Below are positions 7,733-16,342 of a stretch of DNA of 64,000 nt, piece by piece. Origin of the DNA: Rhizobium etli_C (GTDB taxonomy: Bacteria > Pseudomonadota > Alphaproteobacteria > Rhizobiales > Rhizobiaceae). The translations under genes and the position numbers were made by a program. The DNA lies in NCBI RefSeq assembly GCF_014198605.1, contig NZ_JACIHU010000009.1; one strand, given 5' to 3'. Under the pieces are notes generated by a model. That model was not told the DNA's origin. It searched no databases and saw only the letters and a program-made list of their open reading frames with translations. Every line of letters starts with the position of its first letter. Position 1 is the first letter of the stretch.

Positions 7733-10084
7733 TTACGAGGCGCGCGCGACGGCCGATTGCGGGGCCATCAGTTCCTCGATGAGCTTGGCTGCGTGCTGCG
7801 GGCGATGGAAGAGGTAGCCCTGGCCATAGTCCAGCCCCATCTGGTGGAGCGTGCGGCATTCCTCTTCGGTCTCGATGCCCTCGGCGATGACGGTGCAGTT
7901 CATCTTGTGGGACAGCGTGGTGATGCCTTCGATCAGCATGCGGCTCTTCTGACGGACGTCATCGTCGCCGTCGTTGATCGCGCGGGTGAACGACTGATCG
8001 ATCTTGATGATATCGACAGGAAAGCGATTGAGGTAGCTGAGCGACGAATAGCCGGTGCCGAAATCGTCGAGCGCGATGCGGCAGCCGAAGCGGCGAAGCT
8101 CCGTGACGATCATGCGGATCTCAGGGTTGTCGTGCATCAGGACGGCTTCGGTGATCTCGACGACGATGCGTTCGGGGCGGATGCCGTGGCGACCGACAAT
8201 GGCGGCAAGCCGGGCCGGCAGAGCCGGCTCGAACTGAAGCGGCGAGAAATTGATGGCGAGATAGCTATCCTGCATGCCGGATATGCGGGAAATCTTGGCG
8301 AGATGGGCGATCGCCCTTTCCATGATGACATTGCCGACGCGGACGATTTTTCCCGTCTCCTCGGCGACGCTGATGATCTCGGCCGGCGGCATCAGGCCCT
8401 TCTGCGGATGGTTGAGGCGCATCAGCGCTTCGAAACCGGCAATACCGCGGCCGTTCAAGTTGACGATCGGCTGCAGGAAGGCCTCGAACCAGTTCTCGGC
8501 AAGACCGGCTTCAATATTGGCCTCGATTTCGGCGCGGCTGCGGGCGCGGTCGAGCATGGCGTTGTCGAAGAGTTGCGCGCCATTCTTGCCGTCGCGCTTC
8601 TTGGCATACATCGCCATGTCGGATTTCTGCAGCAGTTCGGAAGCGGCCGCGGCATGATGCGGGTAGATGGCGATGCCGATCGAAGCGCTCAGATGCATGT
8701 CCGGGGCAAATGGCGTTTCGAAGATCGAGGCAATCTGCTCGCACATCGCCTTGGCGCGCTTTTCGGCGTCCTTCGCCGGCAGCAGGATGGCGAATTCGTC
8801 GCCGCCGAGACGAGCCGCCTCGTCGGAGGGAGCAAGATGGGTCTTCAGGCGCTCAACCAGCTCGATCAGTGCCCTGTCGCCGGCGGCATGGCCCATATTG
8901 TCGTTGATCCACTTGAAGCGGTCGAGATCGACGAAGAGGCAGGCGAGTTCCTGGCCGGCGGCGTCTGCCGCGGCGATCTTGCTGTCGAGCACGGCTTCGA
9001 AACCCTGGCGATTGAGAAGCCCGGTCAGGTGATCGGTGATTGCCTGGCGATGGTTGCGATCCTCGGAGGCCTTGAGCTCGGTCACATCGGTCATGACCGA
9101 CAGTGAAAGGCGATCGTGAGCGCCGGCGCCGGCTTCCGATTCCATGATAAGGACGTCCATGGTGCGTCCGTCGAGGCAGACGAACTTGACGGTAACCGCC
9201 ATGCCGCTCTCGGCCCGGCGGCGCTTGACGAACTTGTCACGGGTATTTGCCGTGACGAGATCGGCGAAGTTGCGGCCGATGACAGCGGCGCGATCATAGC
9301 CGGTGGCAAGCAGCCAGTAGTCGCTGACGGCGGTAATGCGGTCTTCCTCGTCGAGCGAGAAGAGCATGGCGGGGGTGAGATTGTAGATATCGGTGGCGCG
9401 GCGATGGGCGAGCTTCAGCTCCTTCTCCTCGCTTTCGAGCTTGGTCTGCATCTCGTTGAAGCTGCGGGCAAGCCGTCCCATCTCGTCGTTCGACTGCCAG
9501 TCGACGTGATGGCGGGAGCCGAGCTGGCGGGTAGCCTCGATCGCCGCCGTCAGCCGCATCAGCGGCTGGATGACGAAGAAGCGGTTGCCGATCAGCGCGG
9601 TGCCGAAAACGGTCAAAACCGCGAAGATGAAGATCGAAATGAAGACGACCTCTTCCTGCTTCAGGCCGGAAAACAGGCCGAGGGCGGGATAGTAGACGCT
9701 GATGCTGCCGAGATTCTTCGGGCCATCGACGGTGTTGTAGATGATGGCGCGCGACACTTGCACGAGCTTGCCATCGAAGGAGCGCGGAATGGTGGACTGG
9801 CTGACGTCGAGCTGGCCTGACTGGTCGCGCACTTCGACCTTGACGATGGCACCCTGGGAAACGACCGTCGCGCTGATCTGGGTGACGCTTTCTTCATCGA
9901 GGTCCCAGAGGGGCTTTGCCAGCGCCTGGGCATTGGCGACAAGAAGAACCGAGATATGGTCGCGTATTTCCTTGTCGGCTCGCTCCGAGGAAAGAAAAAG
10001 AAAGAGAACAAAGAGAGGAGCGACAAAAACAAGCAGCGCCCCGCAAACAATCCCAAAAAACCTGTTCTCAACGGAATTGTTCAT
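7733..10084 (-). CDS. Membrane-bound GGDEF-EAL cyclic-di-GMP enzyme with HAMP and PAS domains
   Basis: 783 residues. A membrane helix (about 8-32), a periplasmic domain (33-145), a second helix (146-166), HAMP (167-222), PAS (about 230-340), GGDEF (345-505) and EAL (515-770) follow in order. The cyclase motif GGDEF (427-431) and the TDHLTGLLNR segment are intact. The phosphodiesterase side keeps EAL (552-554), NFSP, EITE, DDFGTGYS (673-680) and KID, so both activities are possible. No RxxD inhibitory site precedes GGDEF. The downstream binding-protein gene suggests periplasmic ligand sensing. Net activity cannot be predicted. The two genes separate rplY from pth, an order not seen in all relatives. 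Confidence 0.93.
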   Translation of the reverse strand: MNNSVENRFFGIVCGALLVFVAPLFVLFLFLSSERADKEIRDHISVLLVANAQALAKPLWDLDEESVTQISATVVSQGAIVKVEVRDQSGQLDVSQSTIPRSFDGKLVQVSRAIIYNTVDGPKNLGSISVYYPALGLFSGLKQEEVVFISIFIFAVLTVFGTALIGNRFFVIQPLMRLTAAIEATRQLGSRHHVDWQSNDEMGRLARSFNEMQTKLESEEKELKLAHRRATDIYNLTPAMLFSLDEEDRITAVSDYWLLATGYDRAAVIGRNFADLVTANTRDKFVKRRRAESGMAVTVKFVCLDGRTMDVLIMESEAGAGAHDRLSLSVMTDVTELKASEDRNHRQAITDHLTGLLNRQGFEAVLDSKIAAADAAGQELACLFVDLDRFKWINDNMGHAAGDRALIELVERLKTHLAPSDEAARLGGDEFAILLPAKDAEKRAKAMCEQIASIFETPFAPDMHLSASIGIAIYPHHAAAASELLQKSDMAMYAKKRDGKNGAQLFDNAMLDRARSRAEIEANIEAGLAENWFEAFLQPIVNLNGRGIAGFEALMRLNHPQKGLMPPAEIISVAEETGKIVRVGNVIMERAIAHLAKISRISGMQDSYLAINFSPLQFEPALPARLAAIVGRHGIRPERIVVEITEAVLMHDNPEIRMIVTELRRFGCRIALDDFGTGYSSLSYLNRFPVDIIKIDQSFTRAINDGDDDVRQKSRMLIEGITTLSHKMNCTVIAEGIETEEECRTLHQMGLDYGQGYLFHRPQHAAKLIEELMAPQSAVARAS

Positions 10085-10213
10085 GGTTCCGTTTACTCCC
10101 CCAGACCGGCCATCTTTGCTGTCGCGCGTTCGGGCCGGCTTCTTCGCAGCTGACGGGGCATGCTTTCACGAATATATTAAATTTGCAGAAACGGAGGTCT
10201 TTGCCGGGCAATG

Positions 10214-10296
10214 AAAAGCCCGCTTTCCCAGTGAACTGGCTCCTGGAAAGTTGGACGACAACCTTTCAGGGGCAAGTTCACGGGAAAGCGGGCCGT
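10214..10296 (-). terminator. Long imperfect hairpin after rplY
   Basis: Arms at 10218-10236 and 10276-10293 pair over 18 bases with one bulged A (GCCCGCTTTCCC-A-GTGAAC). A further inner pairing, CCTGGAAAG with CTTTCAGG, extends the stem. Read on the minus strand it ends in GGGCTTTTC, so it can terminate rplY. The stem is much longer than a normal terminator and may be a degenerate palindromic repeat that has been recruited. Confidence 0.6.
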
Positions 10297-10321
10297 ATGC
10301 TTCACAAACTGATCGAAGCGA

Positions 10322-10930
10322 TCAGGCTTCGGCTTCGCCTTCTTCGGCGCTTTCATCGACACCGGCAGCCGGAGCAACGATGGTCGCGATCGTGAAGTCG
10401 CGGTCGATGACCGTGGTCACGCCCTTCGGCAGGGTGACTTCCGAAATGTGGATGCTGTCGCCGATCTTCTTGCCGCTGAGGTCAACGTCGAAGAACTCAG
10501 GGATCGCATCGGCCGGGCAATGAACTTCGACCGAGTGGCGGACGATGTTCAGAACGCCGCCGACCTTGAGGCCCTGGGACTTCTCTTCGTTGATGAAGTG
10601 AACCGGGATTTCGACGGTCACCTGGGTGTTGCCGGAGACGCGGAGGAAATCGACATGCATCGTGAAATCGCGGACCGGATCGAGCTGGTAGTCCTTCGGC
10701 AGAACCTTGTACTTCTTGCCGTCGACTTCGATGGTCGCCACGGTGGTCATGAAACCACCGGCGTGAATGCGCTTCGTCACCTCATTGGTGTTGAGAGCGA
10801 TGGCAATGGGGGCCTGCTTGTCACCATAGATGACAGCGGGAATCAAACCGTTGCGGCGAAGTTCACGGGCGGACCCCTTACCAACCCGTTCGCGCGCCTC
10901 GGCCTTGAGCTCGTAAGTTTCCTGGCTCAT
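10322..10930 (-). CDS. rplY: 50S ribosomal protein bL25, CTC (long) form
   Basis: 202 residues. Residues 5-95 are the 5S rRNA-binding L25 domain (ELKAEARERVGKGSARELR). Residues 100-185 form the TL5/CTC beta domain. The acidic tail EEGEAEA is typical of the alphaproteobacterial long form. The E. coli protein has only the first domain. The ATG at 10928-10930 is where homologues start. A promoter-like TTGCGT-N17-TATAGG lies about 130 bases upstream and a long hairpin lies downstream. In relatives this gene leads into pth. Confidence 0.95.
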   Translation of the reverse strand: MSQETYELKAEARERVGKGSARELRRNGLIPAVIYGDKQAPIAIALNTNEVTKRIHAGGFMTTVATIEVDGKKYKVLPKDYQLDPVRDFTMHVDFLRVSGNTQVTVEIPVHFINEEKSQGLKVGGVLNIVRHSVEVHCPADAIPEFFDVDLSGKKIGDSIHISEVTLPKGVTTVIDRDFTIATIVAPAAGVDESAEEGEAEA

Positions 10931-11056
10931 GGCTATTCCTTTCGAGGTTATTTGGAGAGTTCGTCGGCGGGCAGAAAGCCTTGTTCCGTCGAACCGGAGG
11001 CGGGTTTCCCCATCCTCATCCGCGTTGCCTCCAAGGGTGTCTACGCGGACCGGTGG

Positions 11057-11085
11057 CCTATATTATAACTCGATCGGAAACGCAA
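11057..11085 (-). promoter_or_regulatory. Candidate sigma-70 promoter for rplY
   Basis: On the minus strand TTGCGT (11080-11085) and TATAGG (11057-11062) are separated by 17 bases; a TATAAT also overlaps at 11062-11067 with poor spacing. The remaining bases of the 376-base gap up to 11306 show no other gene. The first 130 would be the rplY leader. Confidence 0.45.
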
Positions 11086-11306
11086 GTTGCCGATTGCGGC
11101 GAGGCTGCCGCCGCCGCAGGCGTCACCGGCCATGTCTGAGAATGAGCCCCGGCAACAGCAACAAGCGTAGGCCGGACTTCGGCTCAAAGATACGAACCTC
11201 ATGAAATCACTTCAAAACCGCGTCCGTCCGAGGCCACTTGGCTTGACATCGCCGCGCTTCGCATCTTTGGATGGCCGCTCAAAAGCGGCTGAGGAGAAAC
11301 CAGACT

Positions 11307-12851
11307 ATGCGTCTCAAACTTGTCACGGCAACGAGCTTGCTGGCACTTTGCCTTGTCACGACGGCCCAGGGCGTCGAGATCAACCAGACCGGGGCCGATG
11401 CGCTCAAGGACACTTTAACAAAGCTGCTTCCGGAGGATCTGGCGAAGAGCGGCCTCATCACCGTCAATCCGGCCGGCACGCGCTACGCGATCATCTACGA
11501 TCTGGCCAAGCTGCTGACCAAAGTCGATCCGGCGACCTTCACGATCAACGGGCTGACGCCGTTCTCGACATTCGCTACACCGCTTGATAGCGGGCTCTGG
11601 AACATCGAAGGCGACAGCAAGTTCAATGTATCCGGCCATTTCAAAGGCAAGGACGAGAAGTCGGCGGATTTCTCCTACTCGATCGCGTCGCTTGTCTACA
11701 CCGGCGTGTTCGACCCCGCGATCAGCTATCTTCGCTCCGCCACCTCTACGGCTAAGGACATCAAGTTCACCAGCAAGTCCGACACCGAGGAAATCAGCGC
11801 TAGCTCCGCCAGCGTGGAGCAAAAGCTGAGCTCGACGGATAGCGCAAGCGGTAACGGGCGTATCGATCTTGTCGGCAGCGCCTCGATGTCGGCTTTCGTC
11901 GAGCAGGTTTCCGGCGCGCAAATGCCGCCTGTCGAAATCCGTGCCGATTCGATCGACGTCGAGGCCAAGGTGAATGGCCTGCCGGCCAAGCAGATCCGCG
12001 AGATAATCTTCTTCATTCTCGATCATGCGGACGAGAAGGAGTTGAGCCCCGAAAACGGCGCCAAGGTGAAGGGAATCCTCAAGGAAGCCTTTCCGCTTCT
12101 TGCCTCGTTCAGCGAGACGATCGGAGTTAGCAATCTGACTGTCAGCACCCAGGTGGGCAATGGCGGCGTCAAGCACTTCGGCTATAACGTGGCCATGGAC
12201 GGGCCGAGCGACGCCATGCGTTTCGGCTTCGGTATGAACGCGCAAGACATCAGCCTCGACACGCCATTGATGCCGCCGAACTATTCGGCTTTCATGCCGA
12301 CCAGCTTCGATCTACAGCTTGCCGTTCCGAATCTGGACTTCGCCAGCCTTGGCGACGCCTTGATGGCGGTGGATTTCAAGGATGAAGCGCCGGAAAAGAG
12401 CGGCGAGGAAATGGCGAAGAAGCTCTTTCGTGACGGCCGGCTCGCCGTCGAATTTCCGAAGATCAGCGCCAAGTCGGGTGTCTATGACGTCGACATGACG
12501 GGCAAGATCGAAGGTCGCGTCGATACCGAGAAGGATTATTCGATGGAGGCGACGATCCTTGCCCGCGATCTCGACAAGACGATCACCGCGGTTCAGGAAC
12601 TCGCCAAGACCGATCCCGATCTCAACCAGGTTTCCTTCGGCATGATGATGGTGAAGGGTTTCGCCAAGACGGATGCGGATGGCCGGTCGCGCTGGGATAT
12701 CAGCATCAGCCGCGACGGCGCGATCGCCGTCAACGGACAGGTGGTCAAGGAAGCGGACGGTCCGGATCAAGATCAGGAGCTGGAGCCAGACCAGGAGCAG
12801 GAACCGGATCAGGGCCAGGACGCGGTGCCTGCGCCGCCGCAGCAGCCTTGA
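11307..12851 (+). CDS. Exported protein of unknown function with acidic Gln/Glu/Asp/Pro tail
   Basis: 514 residues. I chose the ATG at 11307 because a GAGGAG ribosome site lies ten bases upstream and a signal peptide (about residues 1-22, ending near TTAQG) follows. The mature protein is rich in Ser, Thr, Asp and Lys, has no cysteines or membrane helices, and repeatedly shows alternating beta-type segments, so a beta-rich periplasmic or outer-membrane-associated fold is likely. The last 30 residues are a low-complexity repeat of DQ/EPDQ units followed by PAPPQQP. I recognise no catalytic motif. The layout loosely recalls DUF945/DUF2125-type periplasmic proteins, but that is not secure. A terminator follows. 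Confidence 0.75.
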   Translation: MRLKLVTATSLLALCLVTTAQGVEINQTGADALKDTLTKLLPEDLAKSGLITVNPAGTRYAIIYDLAKLLTKVDPATFTINGLTPFSTFATPLDSGLWNIEGDSKFNVSGHFKGKDEKSADFSYSIASLVYTGVFDPAISYLRSATSTAKDIKFTSKSDTEEISASSASVEQKLSSTDSASGNGRIDLVGSASMSAFVEQVSGAQMPPVEIRADSIDVEAKVNGLPAKQIREIIFFILDHADEKELSPENGAKVKGILKEAFPLLASFSETIGVSNLTVSTQVGNGGVKHFGYNVAMDGPSDAMRFGFGMNAQDISLDTPLMPPNYSAFMPTSFDLQLAVPNLDFASLGDALMAVDFKDEAPEKSGEEMAKKLFRDGRLAVEFPKISAKSGVYDVDMTGKIEGRVDTEKDYSMEATILARDLDKTITAVQELAKTDPDLNQVSFGMMMVKGFAKTDADGRSRWDISISRDGAIAVNGQVVKEADGPDQDQELEPDQEQEPDQGQDAVPAPPQQP

Positions 12852-12879
12852 GCGTTATCAATCGGGATAAGAAACAAAA

Positions 12880-12910
12880 GAGGCCGGCCTTGTGCCGGCC
12901 TCAGCTTTTT
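12880..12910 (+). terminator. Terminator after the exported-protein gene
   Basis: Nine-base arms GAGGCCGGC / GCCGGCCTC with loop CTTGT are followed by AGCTTTTT, 29 bases past the stop. Confidence 0.75.
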
Positions 12911-12914
12911 GACC

Positions 12915-12942
12915 ACAAAAAAGCCGGCACAAAGCCGGCCTC
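12915..12942 (-). terminator. Inverted copy of the neighbouring terminator hairpin
   Basis: The minus strand reads GAGGCCGGC-TTTGT-GCCGGC followed by six T residues. It is nearly the same hairpin as at 12880-12902 but facing the other way, so the two form a back-to-back terminator pair insulating both sides. No gene on the minus strand ends immediately before it, since prs has its own terminator 260 bases away. Confidence 0.5.
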
Positions 12943-12974
12943 AGACTGCTGACAAAGTCAGCGAACCCCTCTTT

Positions 12975-13052
12975 CGTCATGTTCGGGCTTGTCCCGAACA
13001 TCTGCCGTCGGTCGATAGGGCAGCAGATCCTCGGCACAAGGCCGAGGAGGAC
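12975..13052. repeat. Second palindromic repeat family, copy 1
   Basis: A composite of two small palindromes, CGTCATGTTCGGG-CTTGT-CCCGAACA and CCTCGGC-ACAAG-GCCGAGG, joined by a conserved linker (TCGATAGGGCAGCAGAT). The same element in the opposite orientation is at 56103-56183. The 375-base gap 12852-13226 holds this element, the terminators and no gene. Confidence 0.8.
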
Positions 13053-13198
13053 GCCGAGTAGAGAACGGAGTTGCGCCTTACGTGACAAGCTTCGCCGGAC
13101 GATCGGAACGACGGTTTATTCTGGGCTTTCGTATCCAGCAATTCATACTGCTCGGTGAGCATGCGTGGTATTCGCCGGGCCCATCCGATGCAGAAATT

Positions 13199-13223
13199 GA
13201 AAGAGCCGGTGGAATACCGGCTC
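13199..13223 (-). terminator. Terminator after prs
   Basis: Eight-base arms GAGCCGGT / ACCGGCTC with a five-base loop; on the minus strand the stem is followed by TTTC. It starts four bases past the prs stop. Confidence 0.65.
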
Positions 13224-13226
13224 ATT

Positions 13227-14159
13227 TCAGTCGAACAGGCTGGAGACGGATTCTTCCTGGCTCGTACGGCTGATGGCTTCGCCGATCAGCGGAGCGGTCG
13301 TCACGACGCGGATATTATGGGCGGACTGCACGGCCGTCGTCGGCTGGATCGAGTCGGTGATGACAAGTTCGCGCAGCTTGGACGAGGTCACGCGGGTGAC
13401 GGCGCCGCCCGACAGCACGCCGTGGGTGATATAAGCGGTGACGCTGGAAGCGCCCTTGGCGAGCAGCGCATCGGCTGCATTGCAGAGCGTGCCGCCGGAA
13501 TCGACGATATCGTCGATCAGCAGGCAGTCCTTGCCGGTGACGTCGCCGATGATGTTCATGACTTCGGATTCACCCGGCCGGTCGCGACGTTTGTCGACGA
13601 TCGACAGAAGACAGTCCAGTCGCTTGGCGAGCGCGCGGGCGCGAACGACGCCGCCGACGTCAGGCGAGACGACCATGACGTTGCTGAGGTCATAGTGGCT
13701 CTTGATGTCGCGCGTCAGGACCGGCAGCGCGTAAAGATTGTCTGTCGGAATATCGAAGAAGCCCTGGATCTGACCGGCGTGGAGATCGAGCGTCATGACG
13801 CGGTCGGCGCCGGCTTCAGTGATCAGGTTCGAGACGAGCTTGGCCGAGATCGGTGTGCGGCCGGAGGCGCGGCGGTCCTGGCGGGCATAACCGAAATAGG
13901 GAAGGACGGCCGTGATGCGGCGAGCTGACGAACGACGCATGGCGTCGATCATGATCAGCAGTTCCATCAGATGGTCATTGGCAGGATAGGAAGTGGGCTG
14001 TACAAGGAAAACGTCCTCACCGCGAACGTTTTCCTGGATTTCCACGAAGATTTCCTGATCGGCAAACCTCCGGACACTGGCTTTCCCCAAGGGAACGTTG
14101 AGATAGTTGCAGATCGCTTCGGCGAGTTGCCGGTTCGAATTGCCTGCGAAAACCTTCAT
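13227..14159 (-). CDS. prs: Ribose-phosphate pyrophosphokinase (PRPP synthetase)
   Basis: Makes PRPP from ribose-5-phosphate and ATP for purine, pyrimidine, histidine and tryptophan synthesis, and so feeds apt and carB products in this window. 310 residues is standard for class I enzymes. The ATP/Mg2+ loop RRDRPGESEV at about residues 195-204 and the PRPP signature LLIDDIVDSGGT at about 214-225 are intact, as is DLHAGQIQGFFD at 126-137. MKVFAGNSNRQLAEAI is the standard N-terminus. It is monocistronic with its own terminator and lies between the exported-protein gene and a lipoprotein gene. Confidence 0.97.
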   Translation of the reverse strand: MKVFAGNSNRQLAEAICNYLNVPLGKASVRRFADQEIFVEIQENVRGEDVFLVQPTSYPANDHLMELLIMIDAMRRSSARRITAVLPYFGYARQDRRASGRTPISAKLVSNLITEAGADRVMTLDLHAGQIQGFFDIPTDNLYALPVLTRDIKSHYDLSNVMVVSPDVGGVVRARALAKRLDCLLSIVDKRRDRPGESEVMNIIGDVTGKDCLLIDDIVDSGGTLCNAADALLAKGASSVTAYITHGVLSGGAVTRVTSSKLRELVITDSIQPTTAVQSAHNIRVVTTAPLIGEAISRTSQEESVSSLFD

Positions 14160-14264
14160 GTTGGTCCGCCTGTTATGCGCTGATAGCCGCGCTTTTTAGT
14201 CAGCTTCCCCGTGAATGCAAGGGCAAAGGCGCCACAGGCTTTGATATTTGCAAAAAGTTTGTGA

Positions 14265-15083
14265 CTAACCGCCCTGTGTCTGCCGCCAGGAGGTGAATTC
14301 CGCGATGGTTTTCGAGGCGATCTGCTGCATCACCGAAGCCGGAACGCCCGTCCATGGATCGGTCGCGGCCGTCGGCACGCTTTCCTGCCCCTGAATGCGG
14401 TGCAGGCGGGCGCCGCCACTGTCGAGAATGTCCCAGACATAGACCACGGTGACTTTGCCGTCGTCGCTGAAGGCGGACAGATAGCCTTTGAGGATGTAGT
14501 CGCTGCTCGCATCGTTCGAGCTCTTGATGGAAAGGCCGTGCGCCCGCGCCTCGGCGCCGAGCTGGCGCGAGAGCGGCGTGACGGCCTGCACCGGCGCGCC
14601 GATGATCGGCAGGAAGCGCACGGTATTGCCGCGGGCGGAAGAGGCGTCGGGCGTGAGGGCGGCGGTCTGCTGCGGCTGTGCGTCGAGCGTCTGGCCGGAC
14701 TGTGCCTGAGACCCGGCACCGGCGGCCGCCGGCGGCAGCGCCTGTCCCTCGATCGGGGCGGAGGCGGCAGGCGAGGTGCTGTTCCTCGACAGGGCGTCGG
14801 CCTGTTCCTGCATCGTTGTCGGCGGGGCGCCGCTGCCGGGCCGATAGGCTCCCTGCGATTGATTATAGGCCGGATGATAGCCATTCGGCTGCGAGCCTGC
14901 GGCGAAAACCGGTTGACGCGTGCCCGCCAAACCTTCGGCCTCACGCTGGGTCACCGGGCTTGACGGCGCGCCTCCGGAGGATTCGCCGATGCCGACCTGC
15001 GGCGTCAGCGCGTCGGTGGTATTGCAGGCGGTGAGCAGGGCCATGACGAACAGGAGCGTGGGCACAGTCGCAGCTCGCGTCAT
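14265..15083 (-). CDS. Putative lipoprotein of unknown function
   Basis: 272 residues from the ATG at 15083, chosen because a lipoprotein signal peptide begins there: MTRAATVPTLLFVMALLTAC, with lipobox LLTAC and the acylated Cys at residue 20. A long Pro/Ala/Gln/Ser/Gly-rich linker follows (about 30-150), then a compact C-terminal domain (about 155-270) with alternating beta strands (VRFLPIIGAPVQAV, YILKGYLSAFSDDG, VTVVYVWDILD) and the ending FTSWRQTQGG. The domain resembles rhizobial outer-membrane-linked lipoproteins of unknown role. It is separated by about 100 bases from the M24 gene of the lgt operon on the same strand, so co-transcription is possible. Confidence 0.75.
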   Translation of the reverse strand: MTRAATVPTLLFVMALLTACNTTDALTPQVGIGESSGGAPSSPVTQREAEGLAGTRQPVFAAGSQPNGYHPAYNQSQGAYRPGSGAPPTTMQEQADALSRNSTSPAASAPIEGQALPPAAAGAGSQAQSGQTLDAQPQQTAALTPDASSARGNTVRFLPIIGAPVQAVTPLSRQLGAEARAHGLSIKSSNDASSDYILKGYLSAFSDDGKVTVVYVWDILDSGGARLHRIQGQESVPTAATDPWTGVPASVMQQIASKTIAEFTSWRQTQGG

Positions 15084-15185
15084 CCCGTGATCCGTCCTTC
15101 CCACAATCGCATCAGCCCGCCCGAATTTATGCGGGCGGGGATGGTCGTCTGTCAATTCCGGATTCTCATCCGTCAATCCCGGGCT

Positions 15186-16337
15186 TCAAAGGCCGATAAA
15201 ATCGAGCGGATGACGAGACAGTGCGCGCGGCGCATCCGCCGTCGTCAGATAGGTCTGTCCGAGCGTCATCGCGGTTCCCGTATCGGAATCGGCAATGATC
15301 ATGTGCACGAAGAGCGACATGTTCGGCTCGATCGGCTGCGGATTGCCGACATGGAACATCTGATGCTCCATCCAGGAGGGCGAGAAGCGGGCGCCGAGCG
15401 AATAACCGCAGGCATTCAGCCGGTGGCGGGCGAGGCCGCGCTCGTCCATGATCCTGGCATGCATATCGAAGACGTCGCCGAAGGTGTGGCCGGGTTTCAG
15501 CACGGTCTCGATCGCTTCGATGGTTTCGCGGCAGGCGTTGTAGAGTTCGCGATGGCGTTGCAGCGGCTCGCCGATGACGATCGTGCGCATCATGGCGGCA
15601 TGATAATGCGCGTAGGCGCCGGCCCATTCGAGCGTCAGCTGGTCATTGGCGTCGAGCTTGCGGCGGCCGGCCTTGTAGCGGCAGAGCAGCGCGTCGGCCG
15701 CCGAGCCGATGATGAACTCGTTGGCGGGATAGTCACCGCCGCCGGAAAAAATCGCTCCCTGCATGGCGGCGAGGATGTCGGCCTCGTCGGCGCCCGGTTT
15801 CGTCAGCCGGATCGCGGCGCCGAGCGCGTCGTCGGCTAGATCTGCAGCCCGTTCGACATAGGCGACCTCGGTCGGGCTCTTGATCAGACGCAGACGGCTG
15901 ACGAGATAGGAGGCGTCGACGATCTGGCCGAAGGTGGTCAACTGCGCGTCGAGCAGGCGGGCGACGCGGCCGGTCATGCCGTGCGTATCATATTCGACGC
16001 CGATGCGGGCGCCGAGCAGATCCATCTCGACCAACAGGTTCTTCAGGTCGAGCGTCGGATCGGCATTGACCCTGTCGACCCAGATATGGATGTCCTCAAG
16101 GATCGATGTGTGCTTGGCCTGGCGAAGATCGGCCGAGCGGGTGATCAGCGCCATGGTGCCGTCGCTCTTGACGATGAGCGTCTGGAAGAAGCAGTAGCCG
16201 AAGGTGTCGTAGCCGGTCAGCCAGTACATGCTTTCCTGGGCGAAGAGCAGCAGGGCGTCGAGCTTTTCTTCCTTCATCTTCTCGGTGAGGCGCGCAAGTC
16301 GGCTTGCGAACTCGGCCTTTTCGAAGTGCAGTGCCAT
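15186..16337 (-). CDS. M24-family protein lacking the usual metal ligands (creatinase / ectoine-hydrolase-like)
   Basis: 383 residues with the creatinase N-domain (1-145) and a pita-bread C-domain (150-380). In metallo-aminopeptidases the strand before the RT motif carries two Asp metal ligands. Here the segment is LEWAGAYAHYHAAMMRT (236-252), with Glu and Ala at those places and His at 244 and 246. The canonical GHGIG is replaced by GYSLGARFSPSW. This pattern resembles metal-free creatinase and ectoine hydrolase (DoeA/EutD) rather than Xaa-Pro peptidases, so the role is probably C-N bond hydrolysis of a small molecule. The ATG at 16337 follows the pgeF stop by five bases; longer frames run into pgeF. 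Confidence 0.8.
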   Translation of the reverse strand: MALHFEKAEFASRLARLTEKMKEEKLDALLLFAQESMYWLTGYDTFGYCFFQTLIVKSDGTMALITRSADLRQAKHTSILEDIHIWVDRVNADPTLDLKNLLVEMDLLGARIGVEYDTHGMTGRVARLLDAQLTTFGQIVDASYLVSRLRLIKSPTEVAYVERAADLADDALGAAIRLTKPGADEADILAAMQGAIFSGGGDYPANEFIIGSAADALLCRYKAGRRKLDANDQLTLEWAGAYAHYHAAMMRTIVIGEPLQRHRELYNACRETIEAIETVLKPGHTFGDVFDMHARIMDERGLARHRLNACGYSLGARFSPSWMEHQMFHVGNPQPIEPNMSLFVHMIIADSDTGTAMTLGQTYLTTADAPRALSRHPLDFIGL

Positions 16338-16342
16338 TCTGC

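Noticed and set aside
7034..9106. A 690-codon open frame on the plus strand
   Set aside because: It lies wholly antisense to the GGDEF-EAL and binding-protein genes, whose motifs are intact, and its predicted protein is low-complexity Arg/Gly/Asp-rich, as expected for antisense frames in GC-rich DNA.
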